Counted from the first letter of the stretch, positions 1 to 6,286 are shown. The stretch is DNA of 7,170 bases from an uncultured Eubacteriales bacterium (GCA_902790885.1 CADATR010000090.1:1-7170), one strand, 5' to 3'. Notes: generated from the sequence alone by a model not told the origin. Numbers and translations: made by a program.

Positions 1-24
1 TAACCCCTCCTCTCTTACTACCAG

Positions 25-51
25 TTACTGTCCGAAGAAGATAAATATAAT
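25..51 (+). promoter_or_regulatory. Candidate promoter with perfect TATAAT -10 box
   Basis: A perfect TATAAT lies at 46-51 in an AT-rich patch (41-60). The best -35 candidate is TTACTG at 25-30, which is a poor match to TTGACA and leaves a short 15-base spacer, so the -35 element is uncertain and there is no extended -10 TGn. If real, transcription would start near 58, about 25 bases before the terminator hairpin at 83-119. No better promoter is visible before the genes at 150 and 344. The -10 box is seen directly; promoter activity is inferred. Confidence 0.45.
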
Positions 52-82
52 AATTACAACAAACGCAATAACGTGACATATC

Positions 83-119
83 AGGCGTTCAGATCAGAAA
101 TGGTTTGAGCGCCTTTTTT
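83..119 (+). terminator. Intrinsic terminator or attenuator ahead of the surface-protein operon
   Basis: Bases 83-95 can pair with 102-114 as a 13-bp stem that includes three G-U wobbles. The loop is the six bases AGAAAT (96-101). A run of six T (114-119) follows at once, giving a textbook + strand rho-independent terminator. The opposite strand has no T run after the stem. It stands only 30 bases before the ATG at 150 and just after the TATAAT box, so it could end an upstream transcript, make a short leader RNA, or act as a conditional attenuator. A weak competing pairing, AACGC at 62-66 with GCGTT at 85-89, is possible. Confidence 0.8.
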
Positions 120-149
120 CGTGCCCGGAATTGCGGGAAAGGAAGTCAT

Positions 150-323
150 ATGACGAAAGACAAAGACAACAAACCAAACGATGAGGTGATCATCTGCACT
201 GACGAGACCGGGATGCAGCTCTATCTCAGCGAAAAGGCAGCAAACAGGCTCTCCTGGATCCTGACCGGAGTAATGATCCTGATCAGCCTGCCGGTGATCA
301 TCCTCGCATTCATGACGATCTGA
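150..323 (+). CDS. Small single-pass membrane protein, unknown function
   Basis: This 57-residue protein has a charged, hydrophilic N-terminal half (MTKDKDNKPNDE at the start) and one hydrophobic C-terminal helix at about residues 36-57, ending directly at the stop. That suggests a tail-anchored or single-pass membrane protein. I chose the ATG at 150 because a purine-rich Shine-Dalgarno (AAAGGAAG, about 138-145) lies just upstream; an in-frame TTG at 105 would fall inside the terminator stem. The stop at 323 is only 20 bases before the adhesin start, so the two are almost certainly co-transcribed. I do not recognise the family. By position it could help export, insertion or regulation of the adhesin, but nothing in the sequence shows that. 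Small membrane proteins are common in the conjugation modules of such elements. The gene call is fairly safe; the function is unknown. Confidence 0.75.
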   Translation: MTKDKDNKPNDEVIICTDETGMQLYLSEKAANRLSWILTGVMILISLPVIILAFMTI

Positions 324-343
324 CACAGAAAGGAGAAATCGCA

Positions 344-3300
344 ATGACTGAAAACAAAGCATTCAGCGCAATAAAGCGCCTGCTCACCATGACACTTGCC
401 CTGGTCATGGTACTCGGAGCAGCAATGACCGTGATGACGCAGAATTCATACGCGGCATTCACGGGCAAAGTGGGCAGCAAGTACACAGTCCACTGGTACA
501 AGGAGCTGCATTACGGCCCCGGAGACGGCGGCTACAGCAACGCTGCCAAGTGCGACCTCGGCGATGATCTCGGAAGCCGCTATTCGATCTGCGTGCAGCC
601 GAACAAGTCATCCCCGGTATGGTCCGGCGACCAGACAAGGACGGTTCAGGTAGACAAGGTGGTCACTGATGCCACCGATACCGGCAAGTGGAACGCGATG
701 AGAAATATCATCTACTACTCGCCGACATATCCGGGCTTCAAGAAGAACATCGAAGGGATCAAACAGTTCTACTTCGGTGACGAAGCAAAGGACTTCGGTG
801 TAGCGCACCTTGCACTTGCATGGGTATATGCAGGAAGACCTGATTCTCTTCCGACCTGGAACGGCACATCCGCCTCAGCCTGCGGCGAGGTCTGGACAAA
901 GGCGAAGGCCCTTGCCAATGCACTCTACGATACCAATGCGGATTATGATGAAGCAGTTCCGGAAAGCTTCAAGATATTTATCTGCTATATGGACGGAGTG
1001 CAGGACATGGTAGTCGGATATATGGAAGCACCGGGACACCTGAAGATGAAGAAGGTCAGTAACCGCACTTCCATCACAGACGGCAACAGCTGCTACTCAG
1101 TCGAGGGAGCGAAGTACACCGTCTATGACAAGAGCGGCTCTTCGGCAGGCACTCTAACGGTAAAGGCCAACGGAGAAAGCAACACCATCGATCTGATGGA
1201 AGGCACTTACACGGTAAAGGAGACTACGGCTCCTCCGGGATACGCAAAGGATACTGAGACTTACACAGTTAAGGTCGAGTCTGATGAGACGACGACATTC
1301 ACGGCAAAGGACGAGCCGATCACCGACCTGATCGAGATCCTCCTCACCAAGAATCCTGCCGGTTATTCGCATGACCACGGCGAAGGCGATGCTGATCTTG
1401 CAGGCGCGGTATATGAGATCAAGTTTTATGCCGGGCAGTACGATACAGCCGCCAAGGCTGAAGCATCGAACACGCTGAAGGCGACATGGAACTTCGTTAC
1501 GGATGCAAACGGAAAGATCAGCGGTCAGAATCCTGTGAAGGCAGAGGGCATGACAAACTCAGCCTTCTACAAGGACAAGGACGGCAAAATCGCTTATCCT
1601 CTCGGCACATATGTGATCCGCGAGGTCAAGGCATCTGAAGGCTATCTCCTTAATAATGAGAAGGTCGTAGGCCATGTCACTGAGGACGGCACAGACAACC
1701 TGCATGTCAAGACCTACAACGAGAAACTCAAAGGCGATGAGACGATCATCCGCGGCGGTGTCAAGCTTGCGAAGATCGATCATGAGCTCAATGAGGCCTA
1801 TGCACAGGGCGATGCGACCCTTAAGGGAGCTGAATTCACTGTGTGCAACCAGTCGAAGCAGTCTGTTATGGTCGGAGGCAAAGAGATCGCAAAAGGAGAC
1901 GCTGCGCTCGTCATCACAACGAACGAGAATGGCATCGCGACATCCGATGCTCATGCGCTCCCATACGGTTCTTACTCCGTAAAGGAAACGAAGGCTCCGA
2001 CGGGTTATCACCTGAACACCACGTGGAGCAAGAATTTCACCATCAGGGAAGACGGAGTGATCATCGATCTGACTGACGCTCCTGTAGCTGAAGATGTATT
2101 CAGAGGCGGCCTTAAGGTCACTAAGGTCGATGCCGATACAGGCAAGACCACACCTCAGGGCGATGCATCCATCGACGGCGCAGAGCTTGAGATCATCAAC
2201 AACAGCGCACATGACGTTCTTGTAAAGGGTACGAGATATGCCAAGGGACAGAGAGTCATGACTATCAGAGTAAGCGGCGGTGTAGCGACTACAGGGAACA
2301 AAGACCTTCCTTACGGCCACTATATAGTCAAGGAAATCGGCACGTATAAGGGCTATCACCTGAACAAGGGCTGGCAGGGAGAGGTCTTCATCGATCAGGA
2401 CGGAGTCATCAAGGAAGTCGATCCTGCGAAGATCCCTAACCATGTCAAGAGATTCGGCCTGAAGATCCAGAAGATCGATAACGATCTGGATACAGCATAT
2501 GATCAGGGTGACTCTACCCTTGAAGGCGCTGAATTCACCATCTGGAACAAGTCGGCTCAGGGAGTGGTCACAAGAGATGTTCCTTATCTATCAGATAAAT
2601 CTCCAGCAGTCAGCTGGTCTGATTCCAATGGCAGCATGCCGAAGAATGCTAAAGAGATCGCTAAAGACGATATCGTCGGCATCATAAGGACCGATGCTAG
2701 CGGAGCGTCCTCGACTCTCGGTTCAGACCTCAGCTACGGCACATACTTCATCAAGGAGACAAAGCCATCCAAAGGCTACAACCTCAATGAGAAGTGGAGC
2801 TTTACCATCAAGGTCTATACCGAGGAAGGCAAGGACTATGTTAAGATCGCCGGCACCAACAACGAGGAAGGTGTCAATGAAACTCTTGAGTTCACTGACG
2901 GCATGATCGTAGATCTGGCCAAGTATATGACCAGAGAGCCTGTCATCAGAGGCGGCGTGCAGATCGTCAAGAGAGACAAGGAAATCAGGAAGTCTGAGAA
3001 GCTCGGCGGAGCAAGCCTTGAGGGGATCACATTCACGATCAAAAACGTATCTGAGAAGGATGTCGTTGTAAGAAAAGACATCGGCAATACCACTGATGCT
3101 GTTGACTGGAAGAAGCTGTCCTCGAAACAGGATCTGTTCGAGAGCGGAGCAGTCAAGAGAGTAAAGCCGGGCGAGGACGTCGGTAAGATCGTCACTCACT
3201 GGAATCCTGACAAGAAGGCTTACACAGCAGAGACTCTGATAGATGATCTGCCTTACGGAACATATACTGTCCGTGAGAGCAAGACAAACGACAGCTATCA

Positions 3301-5449
3301 GAGGACTGACAAGACTGAGCACATGTTTGAAGTCAGAGAGGAAGGCGTTATGGTCTCCTTCGATGACGGAAAAAACGAAGTCGCCCTGACCTTCGATGAC
3401 TATGTGTACAGATCAGATGTACAGGGCACAAAGATCGCTGACTCGACATCTGAAAGGTTCAGCTATGTTCCGTTCAAGATCATCAGCGTAGCTAATGGCG
3501 AGACTCACGTAGTTGTGACTGATGCGAACGGATTCTTCTCCACAAAGGACAGAAGAGCTGCAGGAGACCTCGATGAGGATGAGGACGCGGATACTGCAAG
3601 AAAGCAGAACCCGTTCGACGATCTTCTTGAGGCTGAGGACATCAAAACTGCCGATCTCGAAGCCAGAAAGGATGACATCCTTCACGGCGTATGGTTCGGC
3701 ACAGGCGAGTTCGGAACCAAAGCTGAGATGAAGTCCCAGTGGGGAGCACTCCCTTACGACTCATATATCCTTGAGGAGATGCCATGTGAGCACAATGAGG
3801 GATATATCCTTCAGAAGTTCTGGTTCACGGTTGACCAGAAGACCCAGACCGGATTTGTTGATCTTGAGACCATCACCGACGATGTGCCAGAGATCGGAAC
3901 GACAGCCGACGTTAACGGAACGAACACTGAGATCATGCCTGCGAAGGAGATCAAGCTGACCGATACCATCGAGTATATGAACCTTAAGAAGGGTGAGAAG
4001 TATACTGCGAAGGGTCGTCTGATCGACAAGGCTACCGGCGAGGTCTGCAGGGACGCTGCCGGCAAGGAGATCAAAGCTGAGAAGGAGTTCGTTGCACGCT
4101 CAAGCAACGGCAAGGTCAAGGTGGAGTTCACCTTCGACGGAAGCTTGCTCTACGGCAAGGACACTGTAGTCTTCGAGCAGGTGTTCGACAGCGAAGGCCA
4201 TGTCACTGCTACTCACGAGGACATCGAGGACGAAGGCCAGACTGTCACATGGAAACACCCGCAGCCATCCTATGAGATGTACAAGATCCGTACCACGAAG
4301 GCTCCGTCCAAGGGCGACAAGTACGGCTTCTTTGCACAGGATGAAGTGGAATACGAAGTCCATGTCGAGAACACCGGCAATATAGCTCTGACGATGGATG
4401 TATCCGATCAGTTCACTCAGAATCCTGAATATTTCACAGTGCCGAAGCTTAAGGGCGTGAAGTTTGACGGCGAAGGCACCTGGAACAACAAAAAGGATTT
4501 CGTGAAGGATGAGAAGGCTACAGATAAGGCAGAGACTGCTGTATCTGACGGTGTTACCAAGACAGAGGAGCCAGCGCAGATCGCTAACATTACTCTCAAT
4601 CCTGGAGAGAAGGCTGTTGTGACCTTCACTGCGGTAGTAAGCGACAGTGCGAAGGAATACCTCGCAGCTGCTGCGAAGGACTCTGACTCACTGGATGCCA
4701 AGGGTCACGACATCAACAGAGAGTACCAGAAGAACAAGACCGACGATCATGACGGTTACTGGAACACTGCTAAGTGCGACAACGTGACATACCCGAATCC
4801 CGAGAATCCTGATGAGCCGGACACTCTTGAGCCTAAGGACGACGTAGCCCAGACTCCGGTGCAGAAGCCTGAGATCGGGACTACCCTGACAGGCGATAAG
4901 AAGGCCAAGGAGATCACTCCTTCAAAAGAGACAAAGCTCACCGACACAGTCGAGTATAAAGGCCTTGATCCGTCAAAGTGGTATATCCTCGAAGGAACTC
5001 TCATGGTCAAGGATACCGGCGATCCGCTCATTGAGCATGGTCACGAGGTCACTGTCTGGAGCGAGCCGTTCCAGCCTAAGAAGTCGGGCGGCAAAGTCAA
5101 GGTGACATTCACCATCGACACAACAAATCTTGAAGGCAAGGAGCTCGTAGCATTCGAGACTGCATACAGGATCAACGGCTACAAGAAGGGTGACTCTCTT
5201 GAGAAGACCACACTGACACAGGTAGCAGAACATAAGGATCTGAAGGACGAAGGCCAGACGGTGAAAATCACCGAGAAGCCTGCAGTTCCGCCGACAAAGG
5301 GCAATCCGCCTAAGACAGGCGACACTGCTCTGCTCTGGCTCTGGGGCATTCTGTTCTTCGGAGCAATGGGAGCCGGCCTGACGATAGCAGTCAAAGAGAC
5401 TGTCCGCAGACACAGGGAAAGGCAGGAGGATCTTGCGATGTTCGCCTGA
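344..5449 (+). CDS. Giant sortase-anchored SpaA/VaFE-repeat surface protein
   Basis: This 1701-residue cell-wall protein is probably an adhesin of the SpaA isopeptide-forming pilin-related family carried by Clostridia ICEs. The start has a good Shine-Dalgarno (AGGAG, 331-335). Residues 1-37 are a signal peptide with a basic N-region, a hydrophobic core and an SYA/A cleavage site. Residues 39-230 resemble a thioester domain (YSICVQP with Cys83; HLALAW at 155-160). Seven SpaA/Cna-B-like domains follow, at about 233-322, 329-460, 471-583, 588-696, 704-860, 869-1020 and 1024-1178. Most end in a YGxYxVKE-like strand whose Glu is the usual isopeptide catalyst. Then come VaFE 1 (1183-1302, VVFE), a DUF11-like domain (1308-1437), a linker, VaFE 2 (1509-1642, VAFE), PPKTG (1655-1659), a membrane helix (1661-1683) and the tail. 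Known: such domains form rigid stalks with intramolecular isopeptide bonds. Inferred: a role in mating contact or host binding. The ligand is unknown. Confidence 0.93.
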   Translation: MTENKAFSAIKRLLTMTLALVMVLGAAMTVMTQNSYAAFTGKVGSKYTVHWYKELHYGPGDGGYSNAAKCDLGDDLGSRYSICVQPNKSSPVWSGDQTRTVQVDKVVTDATDTGKWNAMRNIIYYSPTYPGFKKNIEGIKQFYFGDEAKDFGVAHLALAWVYAGRPDSLPTWNGTSASACGEVWTKAKALANALYDTNADYDEAVPESFKIFICYMDGVQDMVVGYMEAPGHLKMKKVSNRTSITDGNSCYSVEGAKYTVYDKSGSSAGTLTVKANGESNTIDLMEGTYTVKETTAPPGYAKDTETYTVKVESDETTTFTAKDEPITDLIEILLTKNPAGYSHDHGEGDADLAGAVYEIKFYAGQYDTAAKAEASNTLKATWNFVTDANGKISGQNPVKAEGMTNSAFYKDKDGKIAYPLGTYVIREVKASEGYLLNNEKVVGHVTEDGTDNLHVKTYNEKLKGDETIIRGGVKLAKIDHELNEAYAQGDATLKGAEFTVCNQSKQSVMVGGKEIAKGDAALVITTNENGIATSDAHALPYGSYSVKETKAPTGYHLNTTWSKNFTIREDGVIIDLTDAPVAEDVFRGGLKVTKVDADTGKTTPQGDASIDGAELEIINNSAHDVLVKGTRYAKGQRVMTIRVSGGVATTGNKDLPYGHYIVKEIGTYKGYHLNKGWQGEVFIDQDGVIKEVDPAKIPNHVKRFGLKIQKIDNDLDTAYDQGDSTLEGAEFTIWNKSAQGVVTRDVPYLSDKSPAVSWSDSNGSMPKNAKEIAKDDIVGIIRTDASGASSTLGSDLSYGTYFIKETKPSKGYNLNEKWSFTIKVYTEEGKDYVKIAGTNNEEGVNETLEFTDGMIVDLAKYMTREPVIRGGVQIVKRDKEIRKSEKLGGASLEGITFTIKNVSEKDVVVRKDIGNTTDAVDWKKLSSKQDLFESGAVKRVKPGEDVGKIVTHWNPDKKAYTAETLIDDLPYGTYTVRESKTNDSYQRTDKTEHMFEVREEGVMVSFDDGKNEVALTFDDYVYRSDVQGTKIADSTSERFSYVPFKIISVANGETHVVVTDANGFFSTKDRRAAGDLDEDEDADTARKQNPFDDLLEAEDIKTADLEARKDDILHGVWFGTGEFGTKAEMKSQWGALPYDSYILEEMPCEHNEGYILQKFWFTVDQKTQTGFVDLETITDDVPEIGTTADVNGTNTEIMPAKEIKLTDTIEYMNLKKGEKYTAKGRLIDKATGEVCRDAAGKEIKAEKEFVARSSNGKVKVEFTFDGSLLYGKDTVVFEQVFDSEGHVTATHEDIEDEGQTVTWKHPQPSYEMYKIRTTKAPSKGDKYGFFAQDEVEYEVHVENTGNIALTMDVSDQFTQNPEYFTVPKLKGVKFDGEGTWNNKKDFVKDEKATDKAETAVSDGVTKTEEPAQIANITLNPGEKAVVTFTAVVSDSAKEYLAAAAKDSDSLDAKGHDINREYQKNKTDDHDGYWNTAKCDNVTYPNPENPDEPDTLEPKDDVAQTPVQKPEIGTTLTGDKKAKEITPSKETKLTDTVEYKGLDPSKWYILEGTLMVKDTGDPLIEHGHEVTVWSEPFQPKKSGGKVKVTFTIDTTNLEGKELVAFETAYRINGYKKGDSLEKTTLTQVAEHKDLKDEGQTVKITEKPAVPPTKGNPPKTGDTALLWLWGILFFGAMGAGLTIAVKETVRRHRERQEDLAMFA
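458..1033 (+). other. Thioester-domain-like adhesive head of the surface protein
   Basis: This segment covers adhesin residues 39-230, between the signal peptide and the first SpaA-like domain. A Cys-containing motif (YSICVQP, Cys83) and a later AHLALAW segment sit where thioester domains of Gram-positive adhesins carry their Cys and Gln. The position expected to be Gln holds His155. Three other cysteines (70, 180, 214) are present. The fold assignment rests on motif order and position only; it could be an unrelated head domain. Confidence 0.5.
1754..3403 (+). repeat. Four diverged tandem SpaA-like domains within the adhesin
   Basis: Residues 471-1020 hold four successive copies of one unit. 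Each opens with (R)GG(V/L)K-like residues and K(I/V)D, then a QGDxxLxGAEFTI-like strand, an NxS turn, an AKGD-type turn, LPYGxYxVKE, and usually GYxLN followed by W. Copies start near nucleotides 1754, 2105, 2453 and 2948. Copies 5 and 6 of the whole series are longer, because extra residues are inserted at the same turn. Short nucleotide identities remain, for example CTGAATTCAC near 1831 and 2531, which points to duplication followed by divergence. Confidence 0.8.
3890..4249 (+). repeat. VaFE domain, copy 1
   Basis: Adhesin residues 1183-1302 begin EIGTTADVNG, continue with AKEIKLTDTIEY, and end with VVFEQVF followed by HEDIEDEGQTV. This is the conserved order of VaFE repeats, a family of surface-protein modules predicted to form intramolecular covalent bonds. 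A second copy lies at 4868-5269. The two copies share the closing DEGQTV, encoded by the same 14-base string at 4229-4242 and 5246-5259. Confidence 0.8.
4868..5269 (+). repeat. VaFE domain, copy 2
   Basis: Adhesin residues 1509-1642 repeat the VaFE pattern: EIGTTLTGDKKAKEITPSKE, then KLTDTVEYKGL, LVAFETAY and KDLKDEGQTV. It is separated from copy 1 by a DUF11-like domain and an acidic, proline-rich linker (about residues 1480-1508). It lies just before the wall-sorting signal, so it is the membrane-proximal stalk module. Confidence 0.82.
5306..5449 (+). other. Non-canonical PPKTG cell-wall sorting signal
   Basis: Residues 1655-1659 read PPKTG, followed by an acidic residue, a membrane helix (about 1661-1683) and a basic stretch (KETVRRHRERQ). 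This is the three-part layout of a sortase substrate, with P in place of the L of LPXTG. Clostridioides difficile sortase B is known to accept (S/P)PxTG-type motifs. The cytoplasmic tail after the helix is about 18 residues and ends QEDLAMFA, longer than the usual few basic residues. Confidence 0.85.
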
Positions 5450-5478
5450 TCCGGACTGCAACAATCGATAACTGACAA

Positions 5479-5516
5479 GGGGCGGCAATCATTACGATCG
5501 CCGCTCCATTTTCTTT
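5479..5516 (+). terminator. Intrinsic terminator after the adhesin gene
   Basis: GGGGCGGC (5479-5486) pairs with GCCGCTCC (5500-5507), with one G-U. After a single A-C mismatch the stem continues as ATC (5488-5490) with GAT (5496-5498), closing on the loop ATTAC. ATTTTCTTT (5508-5516) follows. It stands 30 bases past the adhesin stop. Only 27 bases separate it from the next ATG at 5544, and they hold a Shine-Dalgarno but no visible promoter, so partial read-through into the next operon seems necessary. Confidence 0.82.
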
Positions 5517-5543
5517 GGCAGAAACAACAGGGGAGGAAAACCG

Positions 5544-5906
5544 ATGAAATATAACGAGAGGAAATTCAACATGGATGTCGCTGCAGTTGCGGGCCTCAGA
5601 GAGGCGGTCATAGCAGACTATATCCGCGGGCTGCAGCTCACAAGCGATGAGACGGCATACAGACACGGATACTTCTGGGTCAAATGCACGCAGAAAACAA
5701 TGACAGTTCATATACCGTTCCTGACCGAGGATATGGTGCGGCATTCGGTCAAAAAGCTGGTGGAAAAGGGGATCATCAAGGTCGCCGTCCTTGACGAGGA
5801 CAAGTTCGATCACACCTATTACTACACCTTCACAAAATACGGTGAGGAGCTGCTCGATGATAATGTCTGCATTGAAACAGACGAAGGCGACAGTGCCGGG
5901 CACTAG
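5544..5906 (+). CDS. Winged-helix-like putative DNA-binding protein
   Basis: This 120-residue protein starts at an ATG behind a strong Shine-Dalgarno (GGGAGG, 5531-5536). Residues 11-30 (DVAAVAGLREAVIADYIRGL) read as a first helix. Residues 61-80 (TEDMVRHSVKKLVEKGIIKV) have the pattern of a recognition helix followed by the turn into a wing, and residues 81-100 are rich in aromatic and beta-prone residues. This resembles the N-terminal winged helix of phage and ICE replication-initiation or replisome-organizer proteins, where a helix like VRxSVKKLxEKGII is typical. The C-terminal tail is acidic (ETDEGDSAGH). It is first in the accessory operon and lies 4 bases upstream of the next ORF. It may regulate the operon or take part in element replication. 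The fold is inferred by motif only, and the role is not shown by the sequence. Confidence 0.8.
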   Translation: MKYNERKFNMDVAAVAGLREAVIADYIRGLQLTSDETAYRHGYFWVKCTQKTMTVHIPFLTEDMVRHSVKKLVEKGIIKVAVLDEDKFDHTYYYTFTKYGEELLDDNVCIETDEGDSAGH

Positions 5907-5910
5907 GGTA

Positions 5911-6063
5911 ATGTGCCCGGACAACTGCAGATACCGCGACAGACTCGCACCATTCTGCGGATACTGCATGATGGAAATACTGAACAGAAAGAAGAAAACG
6001 GAGGAATCAGATGGAAAAGACAAAACAGAGGCTGATAGACAAGCTGGGAAAGAAAGGCTTTGA
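5911..6063 (+). CDS. Four-cysteine mini-protein, putative zinc-binding
   Basis: A 50-residue ORF begins 4 bases after the preceding stop (5904-5906), which suits translational coupling because its own Shine-Dalgarno is weak. An in-frame GTG at 5893, with GAAGG just upstream, is an alternative start that would add six residues. Residues 1-22 hold four cysteines (C2, C6, C16, C19) in a CxxxC-x9-CxxC arrangement, MCPDNCRYRD then APFCGYCMMEIL, typical of a small zinc-binding knuckle. The rest is lysine- and glutamate-rich and probably disordered. The 3' end overlaps the next gene by 53 bases in another frame. I do not recognise a named family. The dense, ordered cysteine motif and the operon position argue that it is a real gene rather than a shadow. 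The function could be nucleic-acid or protein binding; that is inference. Confidence 0.62.
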   Translation: MCPDNCRYRDRLAPFCGYCMMEILNRKKKTEESDGKDKTEADRQAGKERL

Positions 6064-6286
6064 CACAGAGAAGAAGGTATGCGCCATAGATATGCAGGTG
6101 GCATTCGACAACGGACTCGCTGACGAGCTTGGCGGAATACTGGCACTGCAGAAGGCGATCAAGACTCACAGCGTGTACGCTTTCCTGATGGACGGCGTAG
6201 ATACAAAACCGGAAAAGAAGGAGGCGGCTAAGCATGATCATGACAGAAAAACCGGAGACGGAAGTGAAGCAGGAAACAGCTATTGA
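6011..6286 (+). CDS. Conserved-looking hypothetical protein, 91 residues
   Basis: The start ATG has a strong Shine-Dalgarno (GGAGG, 6000-6004, six bases upstream). The N-terminal two thirds (residues 1-65) look folded and mostly helical: a basic first helix (KTKQRLIDKLGKKGF), then KVCAIDMQVAFDNGLADELG, then a second helix GGILALQKAIKTHSVYAFLM. The last 25 residues are rich in K, D, E and H and look disordered; this is the part that overlaps the next gene by 53 bases. There is no signal peptide or membrane helix, so it should be cytoplasmic. I do not recognise the family. Both its start and its end overlap neighbours, which implies tight translational coupling in the operon. The gene call is good; the function is unknown. 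Confidence 0.75.
   Translation: MEKTKQRLIDKLGKKGFDTEKKVCAIDMQVAFDNGLADELGGILALQKAIKTHSVYAFLMDGVDTKPEKKEAAKHDHDRKTGDGSEAGNSY
6218..6224 (+). promoter_or_regulatory. Ribosome binding site that fixes the start at 6234
   Basis: AAGGAGG at 6218-6224 lies nine bases before the ATG at 6234, inside the coding sequence of the preceding gene. Its strength is the main evidence that the 51-residue overlapping ORF is translated from 6234. Confidence 0.7.

Noticed and set aside
70..80. 11-base string AACGTGACATA repeated at 4781-4791
   Set aside because: A single short match in a 7 kb window is likely chance; the second copy is coding sequence and there is no shared flank.
105..149. Upstream TTG start (105) for the 57-residue membrane protein
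   Set aside because: It would lie inside the terminator stem and has no Shine-Dalgarno. The ATG at 150 has one.
1559..2443. Long minus-strand open frame of 294 codons
   Set aside because: It lies wholly inside the adhesin, shows no domain pattern and has a biased composition expected from the reverse strand of a repetitive gene. It is a shadow.
1754..3403. CRISPR array or short DNA repeat
   Set aside because: The repetition is at protein-domain level with large, diverged units; there are no short direct repeats with even spacers.
344..5449. Naming the adhesin a collagen-binding protein
   Set aside because: The Cna-B/SpaA-like domains are stalk modules and do not bind collagen; no collagen-binding A domain is seen, so the ligand stays unknown.
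5430..5478. Promoter for the accessory operon at the end of the adhesin gene
   Set aside because: Only weak TTGCGA-like and GATAAC-like boxes are seen, and any transcript would still have to pass the terminator at 5479-5516.
4973..5488. Minus-strand open frame of 171 codons
   Set aside because: It is antisense to the VaFE 2 and sorting-signal region, whose + strand reading is clearly genuine.
5391..6146. Minus-strand open frame of 251 codons
   Set aside because: It spans three + strand genes with good ribosome sites and crosses the terminator hairpin; the translated sequence shows no recognisable motif.
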